From NCBI RefSeq assembly GCF_040372045.1, contig NZ_BAABWH010000001.1: DNA of 64,000 bases, one strand, 5' to 3'. The notes below the pieces were generated by a model, which had not been told where the DNA came from, did not search any database, and saw nothing but the letters and a program-made list of their open reading frames with translations. This document shows, piece by piece, positions 9,380 to 17,439 of the stretch. A program made the translations under genes and the position numbers. Numbering within the stretch: the first letter of the stretch is position 1; each line of letters begins with the position of its first letter. Source of the stretch: Thalassolituus sp006212115. Lineage in GTDB: Bacteria > Pseudomonadota > Gammaproteobacteria > Pseudomonadales > Oceanobacteraceae.

Positions 9380-10864
9380 TCAGCCTAAGCGATAGTTTGG
9401 CGCTTCTTTGGTGATCTGTACGTCATGAACGTGTGATTCCGACATACCCGCTGCAGTAATACGTACAAACTCAGGCTTAGTGCGCATCTCATCGATGGTG
9501 GCACAACCGGTGTAACCCATGGACGCACGCACACCACCCATCAGCTGGTGAACGATGTTCGTCAGCGGGCCTTTCACAGCAATACGGCCTTCGATGCCTT
9601 CCGGAACCAGCTTATCAACGCCAGCTTTCTTGTCCTGGAAGTAACGGTCAGAAGAACCCTGGCTCTGACCCATGGCACCCAGTGAACCCATGCCACGGTA
9701 GGCTTTGTAAGCACGGCCCTGGAACAGTTCAACTTCGCCCGGTGATTCGTCGGTACCGGCCAGCATAGAGCCAACCATAACAACGCTTGCGCCAGCGACG
9801 ATCGCCTTAGCGATGTCACCAGAGAAACGGATACCACCATCTGCAATCACAGGCACGCCGTATTTTTTCATGGCTTCTGCCACGTTAGCCACGGCTGAAA
9901 TCTGAGGAACACCCACACCCGCAACGATACGCGTGGTACAGATAGAACCTGGGCCAATGCCCACTTTCACGCCATCGGCACCGGCTTCAGCCAATGCAAT
10001 CGCTGCTTCAGCGGTCGCGATGTTGCCGCCGATTACCTGAACCTGTGGGAAGTTTTCTTTCACCCAACGCACGCGATCAATCACGCCGGTGCCGCCTGGG
10101 TTAGAGGTATGGCCGTGTGCAGTATCCACCACGATCACGTCAACACCGGCTTTCACCAGCGCTTCAACGCGCTCTTCGGTGCCAGCACCAGTACCTACCG
10201 CAGCGCCAACGCGCAGGCGGCCCTGCTCGTCTTTGGCAGCGTTCGGGTAAGCGCGGGCTTTTTCGATGTCTTTCACGGTCATCAGGCCGACCAGCTTGCC
10301 TGCATCGTCCAGTACCAGAACTTTCTCAATGCGGTGCGTGTGCAGCAGATCCTGAACGTCTTCTGGGCTGGTACCCTCTTTTGCGGTGACCAGCTGATCT
10401 TTTGGCGTCATCACGCTGGCGACCAGTGCATCCAGATTCTTTTCAAAGCGTACGTCACGAGAAGTCACGATACCCACCAGCTCATCACCATCAACCACTG
10501 GCATGCCAGAGATGTTGTGCTGTTGAGTCAGCTCAATGATTTCACGAATCGTGCTGGTGCTAGGCACAGTGATTGGGTCTTTGACCACACCGCTTTCAAA
10601 TTTCTTAACCTTGCGGACTTCTGCCGCTTGCTCTTCGATGGTGAGGTTCTTGTGAACAATACCTAATCCACCTTCCTGAGCGATGGCAATGGCCAGACGC
10701 GCTTCAGTAACGGTGTCCATCGCCGCAGAAATCAGGGGAACATTCAGCTCAATGCCTTTGGTCAGGCGGGTCTTCAGACTGACCTGGTTTGGCAGGACCT
10801 CGGAATAACCGGGCACTAGCAGCACGTCATCAAAAGTGAGTGCATCTTGAGCGATTCGCAACAT
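9380..10864 (-). CDS. guaB: IMP dehydrogenase
   Basis: GuaB oxidises IMP to XMP with NAD, the committed step to GMP. I chose the ATG at 10864 (MLRIAQDALTFDDV) because it matches the family N-terminus and has a GGAAGG ribosome site; an in-frame ATG 57 bases upstream lies in the promoter. Two CBS domains occupy about residues 93-205, inserted in the barrel. The catalytic Cys309 is in GPGSICTTRI and the phosphate-binding IADGGI follows. The protein is 494 residues, slightly longer than usual: the loop after DTAHGH contains extra residues (TSNPGGT), at 10095-10120. Regulation is probably by a growth-rate-responsive promoter (TATAAT with a GC-rich discriminator). Confidence 0.97.
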   Translation of the reverse strand: MLRIAQDALTFDDVLLVPGYSEVLPNQVSLKTRLTKGIELNVPLISAAMDTVTEARLAIAIAQEGGLGIVHKNLTIEEQAAEVRKVKKFESGVVKDPITVPSTSTIREIIELTQQHNISGMPVVDGDELVGIVTSRDVRFEKNLDALVASVMTPKDQLVTAKEGTSPEDVQDLLHTHRIEKVLVLDDAGKLVGLMTVKDIEKARAYPNAAKDEQGRLRVGAAVGTGAGTEERVEALVKAGVDVIVVDTAHGHTSNPGGTGVIDRVRWVKENFPQVQVIGGNIATAEAAIALAEAGADGVKVGIGPGSICTTRIVAGVGVPQISAVANVAEAMKKYGVPVIADGGIRFSGDIAKAIVAGASVVMVGSMLAGTDESPGEVELFQGRAYKAYRGMGSLGAMGQSQGSSDRYFQDKKAGVDKLVPEGIEGRIAVKGPLTNIVHQLMGGVRASMGYTGCATIDEMRTKPEFVRITAAGMSESHVHDVQITKEAPNYRLG

Positions 10865-10903
10865 AGAAGAGCCTTCCGAATGAGGTTGTAGGAAAGGCGG
10901 GGC

Positions 10904-10909
10904 ATTATA
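10904..10909 (-). promoter_or_regulatory. Perfect -10 box of the guaB promoter
   Basis: The minus strand reads TATAAT here, followed by the GC-rich stretch GCCCCGCC and then the guaB ribosome site. The -35 region (about 10927-10933) is poor. A GC-rich discriminator is the known hallmark of stringently controlled promoters such as E. coli guaB; applying that here is inference. Confidence 0.6.
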
Positions 10910-10937
10910 CCGGAAGGTCATTCGCCGGTAAATCCCG

Positions 10938-11855
10938 CTACTGATTCGATTTCAGATGTGAATCAGACGCTGTATCTCTCTCAGAGGGACAATCGCCAGA
11001 AATCAGAAAATCCGCAACATGCTGACGGAAGGTGTTGAACCGAAAACTGGCAATATGCGGCCCTTGCGACGCGACAAAACAGCGCTGTGTCGCTGGTAGA
11101 GCCTGAAACAACGCCTCTCCCTCAGATATAGGAACAACATCGTCCATACGACTGTGCAACTGCATTACGGGAACACTGATTTCGGGTGCTCGATCTATTG
11201 GGTCCCAATCAGATGGAACTAAATAGACAAGCGGTGAAACAATCGTCCCGACGATACTGCGCTGCAGCATTTCTCTCGCTACGCTACGAAATCCCGCAAA
11301 CGGGGCCTCGATAACAAGTTGAGAAACCTCGTACGAGTCACCGTAATCCGCAACAAAGTTGACGGCTAAGGCAGCACCCATGGATTGCCCGACGACGACC
11401 AGAGCCTGATCCGGGTAGTTTGCCCTTAGCCATTCGGCAGCGGCTTTTGCATCCATCAGAATATCAGGCAGGATCGCCCGCCCCTGCGACGCGCCAAATC
11501 CACGGTAATCAAGTGCCAAAACTGTGTAACCCTCGTCGACCAGCCAGAACACACTGCGCGAGTGGGTCGAGATGTTCTCCGCGTTGCCATGAAGAAACAG
11601 GATGACCTTGTCTTTTTCTACAGCGGGCTTCTCTGCAGGATCGGGCTTCAACAACCAGGCGTGCAATTCGATGCCGTCATCCGCTTTCAGCCAGACGTCT
11701 TCGTAATCGATATCAAACCTGTCCGGCGTCTGTATCCAGACCTCCTGAGGATGAAAATACAAGGCCGTCAGTGAGGCGCACGCGCTTAACGCTGCAGCCA
11801 CGGCAACCATGACAGATAACCGAACCAACCTGAGCACTTCAGAAATACCAGGCAT
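10938..11855 (-). CDS. Alpha/beta hydrolase lipoprotein (BEM46/ABHD13-like)
   Basis: The 305-residue product begins with a hydrophobic stretch ending in a lipobox (LSACAS), so it is predicted to be a membrane-anchored lipoprotein facing the periplasm. FLHGNAE provides the oxyanion-hole region. GQSMG is the nucleophile elbow with the catalytic Ser, SRMDDVVP carries the acid, and a later His (GPHI) would complete the triad. The substrate is unknown; esterase or thioesterase activity is plausible. Its start overlaps the 3' end of the DUF4105 gene by 17 bp, so the two are likely translationally coupled. Confidence 0.82.
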   Translation of the reverse strand: MPGISEVLRLVRLSVMVAVAAALSACASLTALYFHPQEVWIQTPDRFDIDYEDVWLKADDGIELHAWLLKPDPAEKPAVEKDKVILFLHGNAENISTHSRSVFWLVDEGYTVLALDYRGFGASQGRAILPDILMDAKAAAEWLRANYPDQALVVVGQSMGAALAVNFVADYGDSYEVSQLVIEAPFAGFRSVAREMLQRSIVGTIVSPLVYLVPSDWDPIDRAPEISVPVMQLHSRMDDVVPISEGEALFQALPATQRCFVASQGPHIASFRFNTFRQHVADFLISGDCPSERDTASDSHLKSNQ

Positions 11856-13755
11856 AGGTCAGTTTCCAACTGTTCGTCGCCTCGGAGGTAGCCCACTGGC
11901 GACTGAAACCAAAGCGCAGCTGCACATCATCAAACCCGTTGAACGCTTCTTCTATAGTCAGCTCCCGTCTTGGCGTGTCATCCCCCAACGCCACAGGTTG
12001 CCAACGAAATTGAATCAGTTCTTGATTCGCTCGGCCTTGCCAAAGCCAACCAGCCCGCAAGCCTGCCGAGACCTGATAACCCTCTTCAAACTGATTATCC
12101 GCTCTCGCAGTAAGATCGCCCAATGCAAACAATCGAGCACTGCCCAGTCGCTTACCATCACGAAGCCCAAGCGGCAGCTGCCACGCACGGCCGAACCCCA
12201 GATTAAACTGACTAAACAGCTCACTCTTTTCACCGTTAAACCGATCAAGACCGGCGCTCACCGTCCAGGCCACCGGATTTTGAAAACGCGTCCGGTGACT
12301 CAAAGACAACACATTGACCAGAGTCAGCTTCTGCAACCTTACGTCACCTTCCTCTGTAACGCGGGTATAGAAGTCACCCATCTCAATTTGTGCACCGGGC
12401 GAAAAGCCTTTGGATGGATCGAGCACATCGTGATACGCAATGCGCCAGTTAATATCACCGTGCCATTGCTCTCCGGTATAACCACCACCCACACTTAAGC
12501 GCGACGTGCCATGCCCCTCGTCATCACGGAATTCCGGTTTTCTTGGTGCGGGAAAAATATCACCCGCTGGAAGTTTGCTGCGAGCAGAGAGGATCTGCAG
12601 TGTTCGTTTGCGAAGCACCGGGTTTGCCTGCTTTTTCTTAACCGACAGATAACGTGCATAACTGTATGCCAACTCAAGGACTCGAGTTTGCGACTCTTCA
12701 GACACTCCTGACAGCAGCTCACCGACGGGAATATCAGTCTCGACCAGAGTCCGTGCGAGTTCCGCTTCCTGCTCTGACGCCAAGTACGCGTTCGATTCCA
12801 TAACAGACGCAGCAGATGGACGGTACACCTCACGCTCGACAAAGCCCGCTGCATACAAGGCTCGGATAGTGTCCACAGGTACCGCCTTCATCTTAAAATC
12901 TGCTGCGAGATCTGCCCGCGCCGACGCGGCATCCAGCATGGTCAACAAGCGGTAGGAGCAGTTTTCATCAAAGAAGAAGTAATCAAATGCCGTATTCTGC
13001 AATTCCCAGACATGACGCACAAACTGCTCGACCTCGGCCGAGCCGAAGTCCAATTCGTACTCCCACGTATCCCGATATTCCATGTGCTGGTATTGATTGG
13101 TTTTTACGTAGTAAGGCATCACCGAGACTTCACCGGGATAACCTCCCGATAAGCCTTTGTAGCTGAACACCAACTCATTGTCAGTCGGATCAGCATTGGC
13201 CGCGAAATTCACACTGTAAGCAAGCAACTTACTACTGGAAGAGTCTTCTCTATCCATACGCACCAACGTATGCCCGTACATAGAAGACGGTGAATTGATA
13301 TGAGAAGCCGGGAAGATCAGCGTCAGACTGTGCGCATTCAGCTCGTCTCGCCATTCAGTAAATGCCGGACATGGCTGATCGACAAAGCCAGCCTGAGGAA
13401 GACGCTGCTTTAGCCAGTGATAGCGCGCGGGAAAACGACACTGCGCCGATTCGTTGTCACCCTGCCCTTGCATCAGGAAGGCATCAATATTCGCTACTAA
13501 CTCGGCATAAGCATCACGCTTACCGTCGTCTGCGAGAAAGAACTCCGGCGAATCATTCTGGCTGAGAAACCGAAAAGTATATGGATGGGCTCGGTAGTGC
13601 AGTAAATGTAACCACTGCTGGTGCGATGCCAGATCGCGTATTTCGCGGTCTGCGACAGCGGGATTTTGATTGGAATCAGCGGCGGCAAAAACACATGAGG
13701 AGAAAGACATTGCCACCAGAACGGCGGCCATTATCAGCTTGGACTGACGACCCAC
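11839..13755 (-). CDS. DUF4105 (Lnb N-terminal-like) envelope protein
   Basis: The gene encodes 638 residues from a GTG at 13755 that has AAGGA seven bases upstream. A signal peptide (to about residue 25, VFAAADS) is followed by the DUF4105 domain. Its conserved parts are visible: SSMYGHTLVR, SYKGLSGGYPGEVSVMPYY, and FFDENCSYRLL with a conserved Cys and a nearby His, as in NlpC/P60-like folds. The C-terminal 250 residues look like beta-rich outer-membrane or periplasmic sequence ending in WYF, a typical last-strand aromatic. The function of the family is not known; a thiol hydrolase or acyltransferase-like role is inference. It overlaps the hydrolase gene downstream. Confidence 0.8.
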   Translation of the reverse strand: MGRQSKLIMAAVLVAMSFSSCVFAAADSNQNPAVADREIRDLASHQQWLHLLHYRAHPYTFRFLSQNDSPEFFLADDGKRDAYAELVANIDAFLMQGQGDNESAQCRFPARYHWLKQRLPQAGFVDQPCPAFTEWRDELNAHSLTLIFPASHINSPSSMYGHTLVRMDREDSSSSKLLAYSVNFAANADPTDNELVFSYKGLSGGYPGEVSVMPYYVKTNQYQHMEYRDTWEYELDFGSAEVEQFVRHVWELQNTAFDYFFFDENCSYRLLTMLDAASARADLAADFKMKAVPVDTIRALYAAGFVEREVYRPSAASVMESNAYLASEQEAELARTLVETDIPVGELLSGVSEESQTRVLELAYSYARYLSVKKKQANPVLRKRTLQILSARSKLPAGDIFPAPRKPEFRDDEGHGTSRLSVGGGYTGEQWHGDINWRIAYHDVLDPSKGFSPGAQIEMGDFYTRVTEEGDVRLQKLTLVNVLSLSHRTRFQNPVAWTVSAGLDRFNGEKSELFSQFNLGFGRAWQLPLGLRDGKRLGSARLFALGDLTARADNQFEEGYQVSAGLRAGWLWQGRANQELIQFRWQPVALGDDTPRRELTIEEAFNGFDDVQLRFGFSRQWATSEATNSWKLTYAWYF

Positions 13756-13821
13756 AAGACATCCTTAACAAACAACACTGAGGCGCACAGGATGCGCCCC
13801 AGAGTATGACAGACTGATGTA

Positions 13822-14295
13822 TCAGCCTACGTATTTCTGCAGAGCTTCGTCCTGAGCCATAGCTTCAGTCAGAGAGCGGAACGCATCGCCAGCAGTCGCT
13901 TCAGCAGTAAACATGCTGTCGAAGTTAGACTGAACAGTCGCACGGAACGCAGCAGTATCTGCCGCTTCAACGCCCATAACCTGTGCCAGTGCGTCCAGAG
14001 TTTCACCCTGACCACGTGCACTGTCAGCCGCCAGCTGATCCATGTTGTCGTTCATGAAAGCTTCAGCTGCTTTCAGAGGACCATTGGCCGCTTCACAGCC
14101 CAGCGTACCTGACGTCATACCAAAAGTCTGGTTACCAGACGTACCATTGGTGGTTGCAGCCAGCACGTGCTCGTGCCATTCGTTAGCATCTGGGAAAACA
14201 ACTGCAGTACCCAAACCACAGCCCGCAGGACCATTGTTCGCCATTGCAAAAGAAGACGCAGAAATCAGTGCTGCCGCAGCAATCAGTTTTTTCAT
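13822..14295 (-). CDS. DUF3015 family periplasmic protein
   Basis: This is a 157-residue secreted protein with signal peptide KKLIAAAALISASSFAMA. The mature part has the DUF3015 pattern: NNGPAGCGLGT near the start, the middle SGTLGCE, FMNDNMDQLAADSARGQGETLDALA, and a helical C-terminus ending KYVG. The two Cys could form a disulfide. The family is common in marine gammaproteobacteria and has no known function. The gene stands alone between DUF4105 and the divergent xseA, with an AAGGAA ribosome site and a leader hairpin. Codon use is strongly biased, suggesting high expression. Confidence 0.85.
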   Translation of the reverse strand: MKKLIAAAALISASSFAMANNGPAGCGLGTAVVFPDANEWHEHVLAATTNGTSGNQTFGMTSGTLGCEAANGPLKAAEAFMNDNMDQLAADSARGQGETLDALAQVMGVEAADTAAFRATVQSNFDSMFTAEATAGDAFRSLTEAMAQDEALQKYVG

Positions 14296-14323
14296 GGATC
14301 ATTTCCTTGTTCTGATCAAATTA

Positions 14324-14341
14324 GGTCGTTTTTAAACGACC
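14324..14341 (-). promoter_or_regulatory. Perfect hairpin in leader of DUF3015 gene
   Basis: GGTCGTTT (14324-14331) and AAACGACC (14334-14341) form an 8-bp perfect inverted repeat with a 2-base centre, about 30 bases upstream of the DUF3015 start. It may be an operator or an mRNA stabiliser; the sequence alone cannot tell. Confidence 0.4.
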
Positions 14342-14446
14342 CAACTAACCTAAGGCGCTTTTTCTCCCGTGTCTACAGGCATGACAAAAACTGGCCAAAA
14401 ACACCTCCTTATGTCAGCCTTTGACTATCTAACCAGCAGATTATTT

Positions 14447-15799
14447 ATGTACCAGACTGACCATCCCCGTGATCCGGGCATATTCACCGTTTCTGACCTG
14501 AACCGCCGGGCAAAGCAAATGCTCGAAGTATCCTTTGCATCCGTTCGCGTCGAAGGTGAAATATCTAACCTCGCTCGCCCCTCATCCGGCCATTGGTATT
14601 TCACATTGAAAGACAGTGGCGCCCAGGTACGGTGTGCCATGTTCCGCTCCCGCGCAGGCATGGTGAAGTTCCAACCGAAAGAAGGTGACAAAGTCGAAAT
14701 CCGGGCAAAGGTCAGCCTGTACGAAAACCGCGGTGACTATCAGCTTATCGTCGATGCCATGAAGCCCGCTGGCGAAGGCGCCCTACTGCTGGCGTTCGAG
14801 CAACTGAAGCGCAAGCTCACTGCTGAGGGATTATTCGCAGAAGAACGTAAACGCCAGCTGCCAACGGTAAAACGCGTCGCCATCATCACCTCTCCAACCG
14901 GTGCAGCCATCCACGATATGCTCACGGTGTTGAAACGTCGGTGGCCAATGCTTGAGGTCGACCTGTACCCTGCCGCAGTGCAGGGAGAGGATGCACCGCA
15001 ACAGTTGATCAACGCCCTCTACCGGGCAAACCGAGACAACATGGTCGACGCCATCATTATCGGTCGAGGTGGTGGCTCGCTAGAGGACCTGTGGGCATTT
15101 AACAATGAAGTACTGGCACGAGAAATTGCCAACTCCTATTTACCAGTCATCAGTGCGGTGGGCCACGAAGTCGACTACACCATCGCCGATTTTGTCGCCG
15201 ACATGCGCGCTCCCACGCCATCCGCGGCAGCCGAGCTGATCAGTCCTGATGGCCAGCAAATGCTGCGCTACGTTAATGACCTCCAGCAGCGACTGGTTCG
15301 CAGCCAGCGAGAACGTTTCCTCTACGCTCAACGTAGCCTCGCGCAACTGCAAGCACGCCTGCGGGGACCGAAGCAGGCCCTACAATCACGTGCCCAGCAT
15401 CTCGACCAGCTGGAAATTCGATTGCAGCGGGCCATGACGTCACGCTTGAAAGAGCCACAACAGCGCCTGCAACGACTTCAGGCGTCACTGGCGCACCTGC
15501 ATCCACAACGTGGTCTGACTCAAAGTCAGAGTTCATTAAATCAACTGCGTGGACGCCTCGAACGGGCGATGCAGCAACAGCTGCAAAAAAAGAGAACTGA
15601 ATTAACCGGCGGTATGCGGCTGCTAAACTCAGTCAGCCCACTAGAAGTATTAAACCGGGGTTACTCAATCACCCGAAAAACCGATGGCACCGTCGTTCGC
15701 GATACAGCGGAACTGAAGTCCGGCGATGAAATCGAAACCCTGATTCACTCCGGAAAACTCACCAGCACAGTGACCGATATTCAACACAATGACGATTAA
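14447..15799 (+). CDS. xseA: Exodeoxyribonuclease VII large subunit
   Basis: XseA with XseB degrades single-stranded DNA and works in repair and recombination. The sequence has the OB-fold N-terminus (GIFTVSDLNRRAK, GEISNLARPSSGHWYFTLKD), the nuclease core (ITSPTGAAIHD, IIGRGGGSLEDLWAFNNE, SAVGHEVDYTIADFVADMRAPTPSAAAE), then a long coiled coil from about residue 270 to 400. I chose the ATG at 14447 (MYQTDHPRDPG) because homologous proteins begin close to this point; an ATG at 14411 is possible. The small subunit gene xseB is not nearby. The end overlaps the M23 peptidase start by 11 bp. Confidence 0.95.
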   Translation: MYQTDHPRDPGIFTVSDLNRRAKQMLEVSFASVRVEGEISNLARPSSGHWYFTLKDSGAQVRCAMFRSRAGMVKFQPKEGDKVEIRAKVSLYENRGDYQLIVDAMKPAGEGALLLAFEQLKRKLTAEGLFAEERKRQLPTVKRVAIITSPTGAAIHDMLTVLKRRWPMLEVDLYPAAVQGEDAPQQLINALYRANRDNMVDAIIIGRGGGSLEDLWAFNNEVLAREIANSYLPVISAVGHEVDYTIADFVADMRAPTPSAAAELISPDGQQMLRYVNDLQQRLVRSQRERFLYAQRSLAQLQARLRGPKQALQSRAQHLDQLEIRLQRAMTSRLKEPQQRLQRLQASLAHLHPQRGLTQSQSSLNQLRGRLERAMQQQLQKKRTELTGGMRLLNSVSPLEVLNRGYSITRKTDGTVVRDTAELKSGDEIETLIHSGKLTSTVTDIQHNDD

Positions 15800-16613
15800 A
15801 AAAACAGCGCTTGCACTGCTTTCCGTATTTACCATCAGTGCTGGCGCCAGCACGGCGTTACCTAACCACCCCCTACCCAATCATCCCATTGCTGGCGGCA
15901 TTATTTCCCTTCCTATCGATAACGAAGGGGCGGTTACGCTCAATGATAAGCCGGTCCTGACCACTCAGATTGACGGGCAACGGTATGCAGTTATCGGTGT
16001 TTCTCTCAAAGCAGAAGATACACTCACACTGAAAATTGATGGTGAAGAACAACCGCAACTTCTGGAAGACTTTGCCTATGAAGAGCAGCACATCGAGATC
16101 AAAAACACACGGAAAGTAAATCCGCAGAAAAATGACATGGATCGCATCGGTCGCGAGTACAACCAGATGACTCCCGTGTATCAAAGTTTTTCTGCTGAGC
16201 TAACACCCGACTGGAACCAGATGATACTGCCAACCACAGGCCCGTACAGCAGTGCCTTTGGACTCAAAAGATTCTTCAATGGTCAGGCCCGCAACCCCCA
16301 CAGCGGCATTGATATCGCAGCTCCAGAAGGGAAAAATATAATCGCACCCGCTGGCGGAACCGTCGTATTAACTGGGGACTTTTTCTTTAATGGGCAAAGT
16401 GTTTTTATCGACCACGGTCAGGGTTTAATCAGCATGATGTGTCACATGAGCCGCATTGACGTAAAAGAAGGCGATATCGTGCAACAAGGCGAATTAATTG
16501 GCGCAGTAGGTAAGACAGGACGAGCGACTGGCCCTCACCTGCATTGGACGGTTAGCCTGAATAATGCGCGTGTAAACCCTAAACTACTGCTAAAAGCAGA
16601 CCAGCCTAAATAA
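15789..16613 (+). CDS. M23 family metallopeptidase
   Basis: The 274-residue product has a signal peptide (KKTALALLSVFTISAGAS) and a C-terminal lysostaphin-type domain (about 145-270). The zinc ligands His171 and Asp175 are in HSGIDIA and His252 is in HLHW, so it should be an active peptidoglycan endopeptidase in the periplasm. Residues about 40-140 are an N-terminal beta domain typical of these proteins. A short direct repeat, LPNHPLPNHP, follows the signal peptide. Its ATG lies inside the end of xseA (11-bp overlap), indicating co-translation with a DNA repair subunit, although no functional link is known. Confidence 0.9.
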   Translation: MTIKKTALALLSVFTISAGASTALPNHPLPNHPIAGGIISLPIDNEGAVTLNDKPVLTTQIDGQRYAVIGVSLKAEDTLTLKIDGEEQPQLLEDFAYEEQHIEIKNTRKVNPQKNDMDRIGREYNQMTPVYQSFSAELTPDWNQMILPTTGPYSSAFGLKRFFNGQARNPHSGIDIAAPEGKNIIAPAGGTVVLTGDFFFNGQSVFIDHGQGLISMMCHMSRIDVKEGDIVQQGELIGAVGKTGRATGPHLHWTVSLNNARVNPKLLLKADQPK

Positions 16614-16634
16614 CAAGCCGGATGAGGTTCTGAC

Positions 16635-16850
16635 ATGAAAAAACCACCCGGTACCTCGGGGCTCATGCCCGTAAAAGGCAGTGGCTGTGGCATCAGACCA
16701 AACATTGAAGAAATGGAAGATTCAGAAGGCTTCGATTTTTCTGCAGCAAGCGACTTGCTGCAGAAAAATGATGACGAAGATCAATTGGAAGACTCAAGTA
16801 ACGATCGCAATACTACAATCGCTGATAAGAAAACGCCCCCTACGGAATAG
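16635..16850 (+). CDS. Small acidic protein of unknown function
   Basis: A 71-residue reading frame begins with ATG 21 bases after the M23 stop, with GATGAGG upstream as a possible ribosome site. It is rich in Asp, Glu and Ser (EEMEDSEGF, NDDEDQLEDSSND), has no signal peptide or membrane segment, and includes two Gly-rich bits near the start (GTSGLMPVKGSGCG). Its 3' end overlaps the convergent thioesterase gene by 11 bp. I do not recognise it. Position and a plausible ribosome site support it, but length alone could be chance. Confidence 0.5.
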   Translation: MKKPPGTSGLMPVKGSGCGIRPNIEEMEDSEGFDFSAASDLLQKNDDEDQLEDSSNDRNTTIADKKTPPTE

Positions 16851-17439
16851 CGGTATCGTTTTCTGATTCTTTCTCAGCTTCTGCTTTAGCACGTGCCAGT
16901 TCCACATCACGCTTTAAATTCAACAAATCAATTTTGGCCTGAATCTCAGGTGTCGGGTCAGGTGCAATGTATTCCTGCACCTCTCGACCGTGATACTTAT
17001 CAATCGATTGCAACAACGAGCTGAAACTACGCACGCGACCACCACGAACCAAGGCAATGCGCCCCAGAGCTTTACAATGCAGCTTTCCCTCTACCAGAAA
17101 ACGATGCTCTGAATAGAGATACTTGCGATCCCAATATAAGACACGGCTTTCAATGTCGACCTTAGTAAAGGGCTTAATCTCACGCACAAATGTCACAGTC
17201 TGGCTGGCCACCACAGTGCGCCAGCCATTGCTCATGATCAGGGGCAGTAAACCAATTTCGGCAAACCACTGCACACGGCCCACATCGATCAAGGCTGGAT
17301 AACGCGTATTAGTGAGATGCAGGTTTAAATCCATATCCCACGGCATCACCCGGAAGTTATAAGTGGTTAGAGCCAACGGGTCTTTATTGTCGTTCCATTT
17401 TTGACGGAAGAAAATAAAGATAAAACGAAGCAACATCAT
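16840..17439 (-). CDS. Acyl-CoA thioesterase-like hotdog protein (4HBT/THEM6-like)
   Basis: This 199-residue protein has the single hotdog fold pattern: NFRVMPWDMDLNLHLTNTRYPALIDVGRVQW, with the conserved D-x-N-x-H region typical of 4-hydroxybenzoyl-CoA thioesterase-like enzymes, then RILYWDRKYLYSEHRF-like strands. The first residues (LLRFIFIFF) are hydrophobic and may bind the membrane. The C-terminal 35 residues are a charged helix. It begins with an ATGATG that overlaps the tesB stop by 4 bp, so the two thioesterases are co-translated. The substrate is probably a long-chain acyl-CoA, by analogy only. Confidence 0.8.
   Translation of the reverse strand: MMLLRFIFIFFRQKWNDNKDPLALTTYNFRVMPWDMDLNLHLTNTRYPALIDVGRVQWFAEIGLLPLIMSNGWRTVVASQTVTFVREIKPFTKVDIESRVLYWDRKYLYSEHRFLVEGKLHCKALGRIALVRGGRVRSFSSLLQSIDKYHGREVQEYIAPDPTPEIQAKIDLLNLKRDVELARAKAEAEKESENDTAIP

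Noticed and set aside
14403..14410. AAGGAGGT on the minus strand, a perfect ribosome site
   Set aside because: No start codon lies at a proper distance; the nearest ATG on that strand is more than 20 bases away.
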